Source: Thermococcus sibiricus MM 739 (GTDB lineage Archaea; Methanobacteriota_B; Thermococci; Thermococcales; Thermococcaceae). Taken from it: DNA of 64,000 bases. The number at the start of each line of letters is the position of its first letter. Position 1 is the first letter of the stretch. A program made the translations under genes and the position numbers. The notes beneath the pieces were generated by a model. It was not told where the DNA came from. It saw only the letters and a list, made by a program, of their open reading frames with translations, and ran no database searches. The stretch covers positions 62,001-126,000 of the forward strand of contig NC_012883.1 of assembly GCF_000022545.1 (NCBI RefSeq). Direction: 5' to 3'. This document shows positions 48,750 through 61,284 of the stretch, one piece after another.

Positions 48750-49388
48750 TTAAACTTCGAAAGGTTTTCCAATTTCCAAAATTTTTATTAGACTCCAAAC
48801 TCGTTTTTCTCGGAGTTCATTAATAAGTTCATTCGGGTCGGCTTCACTGTATGTTCCATAATGCATAGGTATTGTTATTTTTGGGCGCATGGTTTCTATG
48901 ATATTTGCAGCTTCTCTTATGTTTGCAGTTGACCTCCCACTTATTGGAACAAAGAAAATATCGATCTTTCCACGCAAGTTTTTAAAAATCGGGCTGTAAT
49001 AGGTGTCCCCAGGATGGAAAATTCTTCTTTTTCCATCGGAGATAATGTATCCAAGGGGGTACTGGCTGGAAGGATGCTCTACGAAAATTGCTCTAACTTT
49101 CACGTTATTTTCTAACTCTATTTCTTCTCCTCCTTCTATCTCCTTGACCTTAGTCACACCATCGTTTATTGCCATTAAATAAACTGTTTTTGGCCCTATC
49201 ACTGTGGCATCTCTAAGTCTAGCTAGAAGAGGAGTTTTTCCATAGTGGTCAGTGTGTTCATGGGTCACTAAGATGTAATCAATACCATCTATCGCGTCGT
49301 CGTTAACATATTCATAAGGATCTATGAGGATTTTCACATCATTTATTTCAATCCAAAAACACGCATGTCCATACCAAATGATCTTCAT
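48750..49388 (-). CDS. UPF0173 metal-dependent hydrolase (metallo-beta-lactamase fold)
   Basis: About 212 residues. The zinc motif THEHTDHYG near residue 55, preceded by WYGHACFWIE, and later HPSSQYPLG, FHPGDT and PMHYGTY are standard for the UPF0173/YtnP-like branch. Substrate unknown. ATG 49388 follows GGAGG with eight bases between; the frame upstream to 49403 crosses that site. radB lies just downstream on the same strand with 11 bases between. Confidence 0.88.
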   Translation of the reverse strand: MKIIWYGHACFWIEINDVKILIDPYEYVNDDAIDGIDYILVTHEHTDHYGKTPLLARLRDATVIGPKTVYLMAINDGVTKVKEIEGGEEIELENNVKVRAIFVEHPSSQYPLGYIISDGKRRIFHPGDTYYSPIFKNLRGKIDIFFVPISGRSTANIREAANIIETMRPKITIPMHYGTYSEADPNELINELREKRVWSLIKILEIGKPFEV

Positions 49389-49489
49389 AGGCGTAGCCTC
49401 CACAGATAATAGATTAAAACTCCACTTAAATCTTTCCCACGTGACGTTGATTTTATAAAGGGATTATAGTTATTTCGATTTGAAGTCAT

Positions 49490-49636
49490 ATGAAAGAGGT
49501 AAAAACTAGAGAGTCATATGTATTCTTGATAGTTGAAGAAGAGAAGACCGGAGGGGAAATGACTAAGATTAATTGTAGATTTCCTGATATAAGTGGGACT
49601 TGTGAAATTGAAATTATTGGGGGGCCCAAAAAATGA
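49490..49636 (+). CDS. Small 48-residue protein upstream of DUF1614 gene
   Basis: A 48-codon frame, MKEVKTRESYVFLIVEEE onward, ends in TGA at 49634-49636, overlapping the next ATG as ATGA. A TATA-like TTTTATAAAG lies near 49450-49459. The four-base overlap with a credible gene supports translation. The product is acidic with two cysteines (Cys29, Cys38) and no membrane segment; I do not recognise it. Confidence 0.5.
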   Translation: MKEVKTRESYVFLIVEEEKTGGEMTKINCRFPDISGTCEIEIIGGPKK

Positions 49637-50331
49637 AAAGGTACTTCTTCTTGCCTTTAACATTGCCATTTTTAATTCTATTCATCCTTTTATTGCCCCT
49701 GTTGTTCATCCTGTTTGCCAGCACGATAACCATTGCCTTCCAAAAGTTGGGACTTCCTTTGCCGGTGGCATTCACTTTATTCTGGGCCGCTCTAATAGGG
49801 AGTTTCATAAACATACCAATCAAAGAAATAAAGAGTTATGGCCCTGTTGTAAGAATGACAAAAGTTTCCTTCTTTGGGATAACATATCCTGTTCCATATG
49901 TGGACTGGGGAGAGCAAAAAACTGTAGTGAGCATAAACGTTGGTGGTGCTCTTGTACCGTTGAGTGTGGTTCTGTATGAAGTTGTGAGGCTTTTGGTTTT
50001 GGATGAAACATTCCTCTTTACTAGAATGGCTACGGCTATTTTAATATCTACTATAGTGAGCAAAGCATTTTCTAGACCTGTAAGGGGGTTGGGAATAGCT
50101 ATTCCGACGTTTATTCCTCCTTTAGTAGCAGCAATCCTTGCCCTTTTACTTGGAGGAGATAACAGACCCCTTATTGCATATGCGAGTGGTACTATGGGAG
50201 TTTTAATAGGTGCAGATCTTTTAAATTGGAACAAGCTCAAAGAACTTGGAGCTCCGATGGTGAGCATTGGTGGAGCGGGAACTTTTGATGGCATTTTCCT
50301 CGCTGGAATTATAGCAGTTCTTCTTGTATGA
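49633..50331 (+). CDS. DUF1614-family membrane protein
   Basis: 232 residues with about six hydrophobic helices. The C-terminal part, YASGTMGVLIGADLLNW and GGAGTFDGIFLAGIIAVLL, is the DUF1614 signature. The glycine-rich end suggests a transport or pore role, but no function is known to me. ATG 49633 overlaps the stop of the preceding small gene, and the prs gene follows after about 40 bases on the same strand. Confidence 0.8.
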   Translation: MKRYFFLPLTLPFLILFILLLPLLFILFASTITIAFQKLGLPLPVAFTLFWAALIGSFINIPIKEIKSYGPVVRMTKVSFFGITYPVPYVDWGEQKTVVSINVGGALVPLSVVLYEVVRLLVLDETFLFTRMATAILISTIVSKAFSRPVRGLGIAIPTFIPPLVAAILALLLGGDNRPLIAYASGTMGVLIGADLLNWNKLKELGAPMVSIGGAGTFDGIFLAGIIAVLLV

Positions 50332-50374
50332 GAAATGTTATTAAAGTAGGCGGGAACTCTTATTGGTGGTGAAA

Positions 50375-51229
50375 GTGAGGATAGTACTTGGAAGTGGAGC
50401 ATCTCACATGGCTGAAGAAATCAAAAATAAAGTAGAAAAATTTGATAAATTGTTGATTGAGAGTGAGGTAAAGACCTTCCCGGATGGGGAAAAATACGTT
50501 AGGGTACTAGGGGATGGAAAAGAGGTTTTAGTGGTTCAATCCATGTTCCGGCCTCAAAATGAACATCTTGTCGAGCTTTTACTTTTAGGTGATGCACTTA
50601 GAGAGAAAGGCTTTAAGCATCTCAAAGCAGTTGTGCCTTATTTAGCATATTCTAGACAGGACAGAGTTACCAAAGAAGGTGAGCCTATAAGTGTTAGGGC
50701 TATCATGAAAGCTATATCTCTTTATTACGATGAGCTTTATGTGTTTGACCTCCATAATCCAAAAACCCTGGAATACTTCCCTGGCAAAGCCTTAAATGTC
50801 AGTCCTGCCAAGGCTATAGCTAATTATTTCAAAGATAAGCTTGGAGAAGGGTTAGTCCTTGCTCCAGACAGGGGGGCCTTGGAAAGAGCAAAAACTGTGG
50901 CCAATATTCTTGGCTTGGAATTTAGCTACTTTGAAAAGAAACGTATCTCACCGACTGAGATTCAGATGAGACCAGTGGAGGTTGACGTAGAAGAAAAAAA
51001 TGTGCTGATAGTTGATGATATCATAAGCACTGGGGGAACAATGATAAAGGCAGCTAACATACTCAAAGGAATGGGTGCAAGTAAGGTATTTGTAGTGGCT
51101 ACTCATGGAGTCTTTGCTGAGGGAGCTATTGAAAGAGTTAGCAAAGCAGTGGATGAACTTGCAGTTACAAATAGTATACCTACTCCAGTTTCAAAAATAA
51201 GCCTTGTAGAGGACATTTTGAGTCTCTAG
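50375..51229 (+). CDS. prs: Ribose-phosphate pyrophosphokinase (PRPP synthase)
   Basis: Prs makes PRPP from ribose-5-phosphate and ATP, feeding the purine genes at the start of the window, pyrimidines and histidine. About 284 residues, the archaeal class length. [27 protein letters not shown] and the PRPP-binding [14 protein letters not shown] are all present. I chose GTG 50375 because GGTGGTGAAA precedes it; the upstream TTG and two GTG codons lie in that binding site. Confidence 0.94.
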   Translation: MRIVLGSGASHMAEEIKNKVEKFDKLLIESEVKTFPDGEKYVRVLGDGKEVLVVQSMFRPQNEHLVELLLLGDALREKGFKHLKAVVPYLAYSRQDRVTKEGEPISVRAIMKAISLYYDELYVFDLHNPKTLEYFPGKALNVSPAKAIANYFKDKLGEGLVLAPDRGALERAKTVANILGLEFSYFEKKRISPTEIQMRPVEVDVEEKNVLIVDDIISTGGTMIKAANILKGMGASKVFVVATHGVFAEGAIERVSKAVDELAVTNSIPTPVSKISLVEDILSL

Positions 51230-51596
51230 TTTTTAATTTATACTTGTTAATTTTTGGAGATTTGATTTCCATTTTTGTGTCTTTTTTGGTAAAAGTCTCG
51301 CATTTCAAGACTTTGCAAAAATTTTTCATTGTGGGGATATCAACCTATAGGGTGGAGCGCCCGAATAAGGGTGCCCACAACCCAGGCATAAAACGGCGGC
51401 GTCGAGGGGAGTTGGTGCAAAGCACCCAACAATGAACCCCGCCCTCCAGCCTTGGGTACAGCAAAGTGCACTCCCAAGGAAACCCGAAAGGGGACCCCTT
51501 GGGGGTAAGGCAGGTCCAACATCCCGACCAAACCCCGAATGGGTTTTATGGTACTTCCCCTTGAGGGAAGTCCCACCGGCCGTACTCCTAATAGCA
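51230..51596 (+). promoter_or_regulatory. rRNA operon promoter and leader
   Basis: No gene is present. The A/T-rich part (51230-51345) contains a candidate TATA-like GCAAAAATTTTT near 51315-51326; start site uncertain. From about 51350 the sequence becomes GC-rich and carries the 5' arm of the 16S processing stem (51509-51546). The open frames here are chance reading of structured leader. Confidence 0.55.
51509..51546 (+). other. 5' arm of 16S pre-rRNA processing stem
   Basis: This arm pairs with 53091-53128 downstream of 16S. Two long paired blocks (GGCAGGTCCAACA and CCCCGAATGGGTTT on this arm) flank a mismatched middle, the shape of a bulge-helix-bulge site cut by the EndA endonuclease. 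Confidence 0.8.
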
Positions 51597-53082
<1,486 letters not shown>

Positions 53083-53090
53083 ATCGCCGG

Positions 53091-53128
53091 AAACCCATTC
53101 GGGGGGCTTAAGGGGTGTTGGACCTGCC
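53091..53128 (+). other. 3' arm of 16S pre-rRNA processing stem
   Basis: Complement of 51509-51546; together they close a long helix around the 16S gene with a bulge-helix-bulge-like centre. It lies between the 16S 3' end and tRNA-Ala. Confidence 0.8.
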
Positions 53129-53134
53129 TGATGT

Positions 53135-53211
53135 GGGCCGGTAGCTCAGCCTGGGAGAGCGCCGGCTTTGCAAGCCGGAGGCCCCGGGTTCAAATCCCGG
53201 CCGGTCCACCA
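53135..53211 (+). tRNA. tRNA-Ala (TGC), CCA encoded, in rRNA spacer
   Basis: The acceptor pairs GGGCCGG with CCGGTCC (one G-U), the anticodon stem CCGGC/GCCGG closes the loop TTTGCAA (anticodon TGC), and the T arm contains GGTTCAAATCC. Discriminator A and CCA are encoded. Its place between 16S and 23S is standard for Euryarchaeota. Confidence 0.97.
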
Positions 53212-53283
53212 CGAACAAGTGCACATCCCGAGTAAGACTCGGGGTGGAAGGGTCCTAGGCCCCGAAGAAGGGGTCACAATGAG

Positions 53284-53307
53284 GACCGTGCATAGGTTGA
53301 TTTGGCC
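53284..53307 (+). other. 5' arm of 23S pre-rRNA processing stem
   Basis: A perfect 24-base complement of 56389-56412. The pair encloses the 23S gene and provides the double-stranded substrate for its excision. Confidence 0.85.
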
Positions 53308-53316
53308 CAAAAAATG

Positions 53317-56381
<3,065 letters not shown>

Positions 56382-56388
56382 TTTGATA

Positions 56389-56412
56389 GGCCAAATCAAC
56401 CTATGCACGGTC
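56389..56412 (+). other. 3' arm of 23S pre-rRNA processing stem
   Basis: Perfect complement of 53284-53307. It is followed by T-rich sequence (about 56411-56445) that probably ends the operon transcript. Confidence 0.85.
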
Positions 56413-56499
56413 TAATAAATTTCTAAACTCTTCTAGAATTTTAGTTTAAACTTGCGATAAATACAAAAATCCTAAAATGTAGGTATTTTTGGTGATATA

Positions 56500-57012
56500 A
56501 TGAGACTATTAATATTTGATCTTGATAAGACATTATGGGATCATTATGATGCTTCTCAGCTAGTCCCTCCCTTTAGAACACACGGTACTGAATTAATAGA
56601 TGCCTTAGGAAATAAATTGAAACTCTTCGATGGAGTTGTGGAATTCCTAGATTGGGCAAAAGAAAGGTTTGTTCTTAGCATTGCGAGTTGGAATCTTGAA
56701 AAATTGGTGAGACCGATATTGGAAGAGTTTAATATCTGGCACTATTTTGTCTTTCCCAAAATAGAGAACCATCCAGATAAAGCGGACATGATAGTTAGAA
56801 CGCTTCAAGAATTAAAGAATTCTGGATATGAAATAGAGGAAGTGATTTATATTGATGATAGAACTCTCCATTTAGATAAAATTAAAAAGAGAATTCCTGA
56901 CATAAGATTTATTCAAATGTGGGTGGATGTAAAAAATTTTGAAGAACTTAGAGAGTATCTTATGAAGGAATTAGAGGTGAAAAAGGATGAAGCTCTTAGT
57001 GGTGAAAGATAA
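56500..57012 (+). CDS. HAD-superfamily phosphatase, MDP-1 type
   Basis: 170 residues. DLDKTLWDH at the N-terminus holds the nucleophile Asp; SIASWNLEKLVRPIL, the lysine in HPDKADMI and YIDDRTLHLDKI complete the HAD motifs. The pattern matches magnesium-dependent phosphatase-1 (acid phosphatase family), which acts on protein tyrosine or glycated-protein phosphates. The start follows TGGTGAT. Its 3' end overlaps the DUF366 gene by 26 bases. Confidence 0.85.
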   Translation: MRLLIFDLDKTLWDHYDASQLVPPFRTHGTELIDALGNKLKLFDGVVEFLDWAKERFVLSIASWNLEKLVRPILEEFNIWHYFVFPKIENHPDKADMIVRTLQELKNSGYEIEEVIYIDDRTLHLDKIKKRIPDIRFIQMWVDVKNFEELREYLMKELEVKKDEALSGER

Positions 57013-57553
57013 GAGAATTGATTACGATGGATCTGCAATAAAGAGTCACTGGGCATATAGAAACTTTGGGGTATTAGGAAACTCAATAGTGATATTCAGA
57101 GGACGTTGTGACATAAAAATCGAGGAAATGATTGATATTGAAGACCTTCGTCAGCAAAAGGAAATCAAAAGCGAGGATATGATACATTACATAATAGAAA
57201 TATTTGAGGTACCAAATGTGTTTCTTGCGTCAGTGCTCCAGAAACTCTTTATTGCAAAGCTAGGTGAGATTTTGGGAGAATATGATATAAAGACCTCAAG
57301 ATATGGTGATGACATTTACGTTGGTGACAAAAAGTTGAGTATTTCCATTGCTACAGTCTCACCAGTTAGCATTAAGATTCACATAGGAGTTAATGTTGAA
57401 GCAAAGGGAGTACCAATGGGAGTTAATGCCATTGGGTTAAAGGAACTTGGAATATTTGATATTGACCAATTTATGGAGCTAAGTGGGAAATTACTTGTGG
57501 AGGAATTTTTAAAGGCCAAAAAAGACAGTTTAAAAGTGAGATGGGTAGAATAA
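56987..57553 (+). CDS. DUF366-family protein
   Basis: 188 residues. YDGSAIKSHWAYRNFGVLGNSIVIFRG and ISIATVSPVSIKIHIGVNV are the DUF366 conserved core as I recall it; function unknown. No membrane segments. It starts within the end of the MDP-1 gene with GAGGTGAAAAAGG before ATG 56987, indicating coupled translation. Its stop abuts the stop of the convergent kinase-like gene exactly. Confidence 0.75.
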   Translation: MKLLVVKDKRIDYDGSAIKSHWAYRNFGVLGNSIVIFRGRCDIKIEEMIDIEDLRQQKEIKSEDMIHYIIEIFEVPNVFLASVLQKLFIAKLGEILGEYDIKTSRYGDDIYVGDKKLSISIATVSPVSIKIHIGVNVEAKGVPMGVNAIGLKELGIFDIDQFMELSGKLLVEEFLKAKKDSLKVRWVE

Positions 57554-58163
57554 TTAAATTAATGGTTTAATGAGTATGCCAACTAGAGGCACTGCAAGAT
57601 TATCATCCAAAAATCTCTGATATTCTGCAAGGGTTAGGATAATACTCCAACTTATTTTTGAAAGCCATGAGATTTCAGGGAAAATTAGGGCTACTATTAA
57701 TAATGCTGATAGGAAATACCCCAAGCTACCAGTCCAATGTTTTTTTTAATTTCACGTTATATCCATTTTTTCTGAAATAAACGAACCGGATTATACCTGT
57801 AACTCCATCACTTATTGCCATAACCAAAAGAATAGCTGTTGCATAGTTTTTAGAGAGAAAAAATACAACAAAAGCCGCTGAGAATGCAAAAAAGACTTCT
57901 CCATAGTTTGCATTGATCTGATACCACTTGAGACCGTCATTTTTGATGTGAAAAATTAGTTGCCCTAGGCCAAATAGAAACGCTGCTGGCGCGAATACCT
58001 CTCTGGGAATTTGACCAAGATAATATAGAAGGCCTGCAGGTACAATGCTGAAATGGATTATTTTTCTATTTATCCATACATAGTTCTCTCCTAAATATCT
58101 TGTAAAGTATATTGAGGCTAGGATCGGTGTAGTTGCTAAAAAAACTGCCATGGCTATATTCAT
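57554..58163 (-). pseudogene. Diacylglycerol/polyprenol kinase-like membrane protein, frameshifted in an A8 run
   Basis: ATG 58163 (preceded by GGGGGGT) opens a polytopic protein with NRKIIHFSIVPAGLLYY and AISDGVTGIIRFV, the motifs of the CTP-dependent SEC59/DGK1 family. It stops after residue 145 at 57726, just past eight consecutive A (57747-57740 on the minus strand). Dropping one A continues the frame as KKHWTGSLGYFLSALLI for about 60 more residues to a natural stop at 57554, with helices in place. The gene is therefore split by one base: a real mutation, a base-call error, or polymerase slippage. Confidence 0.75.
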
Positions 58164-58216
58164 AATTAGACCCCCCGTTTAATAGAAAAACTGAGATATT
58201 TAAACTTTGCTTATTT

Positions 58217-58456
58217 ATGTTCAGCGGGCAAAACGTTTCTGGAATAATTAATGGAAAGCTCACAGGTTTGTTTTTTCTGTTTGCCTTCGGGTATAATTTT
58301 GTTAGAGTTCATGCTCTGTTAGGTGGGCCTCCAGGTGATGTTACTGAATGGCTTCGGGAGATGGGGACACAATTGTCCCACCAGCATCTTATGTTCTTAG
58401 GAGAACTTGAGGGCCAAAACTTAAAAATGATTTTTGTAAGTCTAGTTGGGGGATGA
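58217..58456 (+). CDS. 79-codon ORF or structured leader of lysS (uncertain)
   Basis: ATG 58217 opens 79 codons ending three bases before the lysS ATG. The product has one hydrophobic stretch (KLTGLFFLFAFGYNFV) and no family I know. No convincing ribosome binding site precedes it. The region also holds a perfect hairpin GGGACA-CAAT-TGTCCC (58364-58379) and is GC-richer than other intergenic DNA, so it may be a structured 5' leader and not a gene. Confidence 0.3.
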   Translation: MFSGQNVSGIINGKLTGLFFLFAFGYNFVRVHALLGGPPGDVTEWLREMGTQLSHQHLMFLGELEGQNLKMIFVSLVGG

Positions 58457-58459
58457 AAA

Positions 58460-60040
58460 ATGGTTCATTGGGCTGATTATATGGCTGAGAAGATTATTAG
58501 AGAAAAAGGAGATAAGGAGTTCTATGTAGTCGAGAGTGGGATTACTCCTAGTGGTTATGTGCATATAGGGAATTTTAGAGAACTTTTTACTACATACATA
58601 GTGGGTCACGCATTAGAGGATAGAGGGAAAAAAGTTAGGCACATTCACATGTGGGATGATTATGATAGATTCAGGAAGGTTCCAAAGAATGTTCCCAAGG
58701 AATGGCAGGAGTATCTCACAATGCCAGTGAGTGAAGTGCCAGATCCTTGGGGATGTCATGACAGTTATGCTGATCATTTTAGGCTACTTTTTGAAGAAGA
58801 AGTTAAAAAACTTGGTATCAAGGTTGATTTTTTAAGGGCGAGTGAACTGTACAAAAGTGGGGAGTATGCTCATGATGTAAGAACTGCCCTTGAAAAGAGG
58901 GAGAAAATTGTAGAGATTCTGAATAGATTTAGAGATATGGCAAAACAACCACACTTGCCCAAGGACTGGCAACCGATTCAAATATATTGTCCCAAGTGTC
59001 GCAAAGAGGCCCAATTTGTTGAATGGGACGGAGAATGGAGAATAAAGTATAAATGCGCCCATTGTGAGAGTGAGGATGTTACTGATATCAGAGAAGGAAA
59101 CGTTAAGCTTAGATGGAGGGTAGACTGGCCCATGAGATGGGCCCACTTTGATGTGGACTTTGAACCTGCGGGAAAGGATCACTTGGCGGCAGGTTCAGGT
59201 TATGAGACTGGGATGGAGATAATAAAGGCAGTTTATGGTAAAGAGCCTCCAATCCCCCTTATGTATGAATTTGTTGGTATAAAAGGACAAAAGGGCAAGA
59301 TGAGTGGTTCTAAGGGAAATGTTATTCTCCTTAGTGATCTTTATGAAGTTCTTGAACCCGGAGTGATAAGATTTATTTATGCACGTCACAGACCGAACAA
59401 AGAAATAAAAATTGATCTTGGGTTAGGCCTTCTAAATCTTTATGATGAATTTGATAAAATTGAAAGGCTGTATTTTGGACTAGAAGAGCTTAGAAACCTT
59501 GAAGAAGCAGAAGAACTTAAAAGAACCTATGAACTTTCAATGCCTTCCATTCCCAAGAAAATGGTAGCTCAAGCCCCATTTAGGTTCCTTGTGGTACTCG
59601 TACAAATGCCTCATTTGAACGAGGACAGGATAGTAGAAGTCCTAAAAGAGCAAGGCCATGTTCCAACTAACTTAAGAGAAGAGGATTTGGAGAGAATAAA
59701 ACTGAGAATAAAGCTTGCCAAGAATTGGGTTGAAAAATATGCACCCGATGATGTAAAATTTGAGATTCAAGATCAATTACCTGAGATAGAGATAGATGAA
59801 GAGATAAGAACGGCCTTATTGGAGGTTGCAGACTGGCTTGAAGAGAAAACCAGATTTACTATTGACGATCTAAATACAACGCTCTTTAATGCTGCTAAAA
59901 AGCGCAATATTCCCAGTAAGAAGTACTTTAAAGTGCTTTACAATTTATTCATTGGCAAAGATAGAGGACCAAGGTTAGCCCCGTTTTTAGCCTCTCTCGA
60001 TAAAGAATTCGTTATTAAGAGACTTAGACTTGAAGCTTGA
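58460..60040 (+). CDS. lysS: Class I lysyl-tRNA synthetase
   Basis: 526 residues. This is the archaeal/spirochaete LysRS-I: the HIGH motif reads HIGN in [11 protein letters not shown], the KMSKS motif is GKMSGSKGN near residue 280, and a zinc ribbon CPKC...CAHC lies near 175-205. The C-terminal alpha-helix cage binds the anticodon. It is not related to class II LysRS. The ribosome binding site GGGGGATG lies at the end of the upstream ORF. Confidence 0.95.
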   Translation: MVHWADYMAEKIIREKGDKEFYVVESGITPSGYVHIGNFRELFTTYIVGHALEDRGKKVRHIHMWDDYDRFRKVPKNVPKEWQEYLTMPVSEVPDPWGCHDSYADHFRLLFEEEVKKLGIKVDFLRASELYKSGEYAHDVRTALEKREKIVEILNRFRDMAKQPHLPKDWQPIQIYCPKCRKEAQFVEWDGEWRIKYKCAHCESEDVTDIREGNVKLRWRVDWPMRWAHFDVDFEPAGKDHLAAGSGYETGMEIIKAVYGKEPPIPLMYEFVGIKGQKGKMSGSKGNVILLSDLYEVLEPGVIRFIYARHRPNKEIKIDLGLGLLNLYDEFDKIERLYFGLEELRNLEEAEELKRTYELSMPSIPKKMVAQAPFRFLVVLVQMPHLNEDRIVEVLKEQGHVPTNLREEDLERIKLRIKLAKNWVEKYAPDDVKFEIQDQLPEIEIDEEIRTALLEVADWLEEKTRFTIDDLNTTLFNAAKKRNIPSKKYFKVLYNLFIGKDRGPRLAPFLASLDKEFVIKRLRLEA

Positions 60041-60133
60041 TTTTTTCTTTTCTACAAATCATCCTCAGCTATATAGATCTTTCCAAGGCGCCAATTTTTT
60101 AACCCTTTGATCCTAATCTTCTTGGTGATGGGT

Positions 60134-60715
60134 ATGGAATTTAATTTGATAATAACTGGTGTTGGAGGTCAGGGTGGACTCACGCTTTCAAGAATCATTG
60201 GCAATGCTGCAATGAAGGAAGGGTATAATGTTAGAATAGGGGAAACTCTTGGAATGAGTCAGAGATATGGTAGTGTACTTAGTTATCTGCGTTTTGGGGA
60301 GGAGGTTTATTCACCTTTAATTGAAGAGGGTGAGGCAGATCTAATGCTAGCTCTTGAGCCTGCAGAAGCTCTGAGGAATTCCCGTTTTTTAAGCGGAAAA
60401 AGTTATGCGATAGTTAATGCCTATCCAATCCATACGGCTACAACTCTAATAGGAAAAGAAGAATATCCTGCGATGGAAGAGATTCATAAAGCTCTGGTAA
60501 AGATATGTACTGTTGAAATTATGAATTTCCAGGAAGAAGCAGATAAGATCAATCCAAGAACCCTTGGAGTTCTTATGTTAGGCTATGCTCATGGCAGAGG
60601 TTTAATACCCTTAAAAAAGGAGAGTCTCGTTGAGGGAATCAAAGAGACGTTGAAATCAAAGTTATGGGAAATTAATATTCAAGCTTTGGAAAGAGGAATT
60701 CAACTTGCTAGGTAG
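60134..60715 (+). CDS. iorB: Indolepyruvate ferredoxin oxidoreductase beta subunit
   Basis: About 193 residues of the gamma-domain 2-oxoacid oxidoreductase fold, with ITGVGGQGGLTLSRIIG near residue 6 and RYGSVLSYLRFG. With IorA it oxidatively decarboxylates aryl pyruvates (from Trp, Phe, Tyr) to acyl-CoA with ferredoxin in peptide fermentation. ATG 60134 follows GGTGATGG. No iorA gene lies beside it in this window, so it may be a solitary or second copy and partner with a distant alpha subunit. Confidence 0.85.
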   Translation: MEFNLIITGVGGQGGLTLSRIIGNAAMKEGYNVRIGETLGMSQRYGSVLSYLRFGEEVYSPLIEEGEADLMLALEPAEALRNSRFLSGKSYAIVNAYPIHTATTLIGKEEYPAMEEIHKALVKICTVEIMNFQEEADKINPRTLGVLMLGYAHGRGLIPLKKESLVEGIKETLKSKLWEINIQALERGIQLAR

Positions 60716-60827
60716 CATTTTTTATCTTCCTTCCAAAAATCTCGCCCTTTAGGATCGGGTAGGTACCCCTTTCTCATGACCAAAAAACACTTAAATTATT
60801 TAGGTTACTCTAACATAGGTGAGGTCG

Positions 60828-61253
60828 TTGGAGATAAGTAAACGAGAAGAGGAGTATTTGGAGGTTATTTACCTCCTTCAAAAGAATAAGGGAGTAATTA
60901 GAGTTAAAGATATTTCGAAAAGACTGGGGATAAGGCCCCCTAGTGTTGTTGATGCTCTAAAAAAGCTCAGTGAAAAAGGATTTGTTGAATATGAGAAATA
61001 TGATAGAATCTTGTTAACAAAAAAAGGTATTGAAGTAGCGGAGTCTACTTATCAAAAGCATATTCTTATAGCGAAATTTTTCACTGAAATACTTGGAATC
61101 CCTCCGGATATAGCTGAAGAGGATGCATGTCAGTTTGAGCATTATGTCCACGAGATAACGGCAGAAAAAATGAAGGAATTTGCTCAGTACATACAGGATC
61201 AATGCCCATATGTACTTAAACAATTTTTGAAAGAACAAAAAGAAAAAAGTTAG
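60828..61253 (+). CDS. DtxR/MntR-family metal-dependent regulator
   Basis: About 141 residues. The N-terminal winged helix (SKREEEYLEVIYLLQKNKGVIRVKDISKRLGIRPPSVVDALKKL, over residues 4-47) and dimerisation domain with AEEDACQFEHYVHEI, which contains the Glu, Cys and His metal ligands, are clear. It would sense Fe2+ or Mn2+. The TTG 60828 start is preferred over GTG 60819 because GGTGAGG precedes it. A TATA-like TTAAATTATTTAGG lies near 60790-60803. Its targets are not visible here. Confidence 0.85.
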   Translation: MEISKREEEYLEVIYLLQKNKGVIRVKDISKRLGIRPPSVVDALKKLSEKGFVEYEKYDRILLTKKGIEVAESTYQKHILIAKFFTEILGIPPDIAEEDACQFEHYVHEITAEKMKEFAQYIQDQCPYVLKQFLKEQKEKS

Positions 61254-61284
61254 GATTGATGTTTTCTTTTCTTAAAATTTAGAG

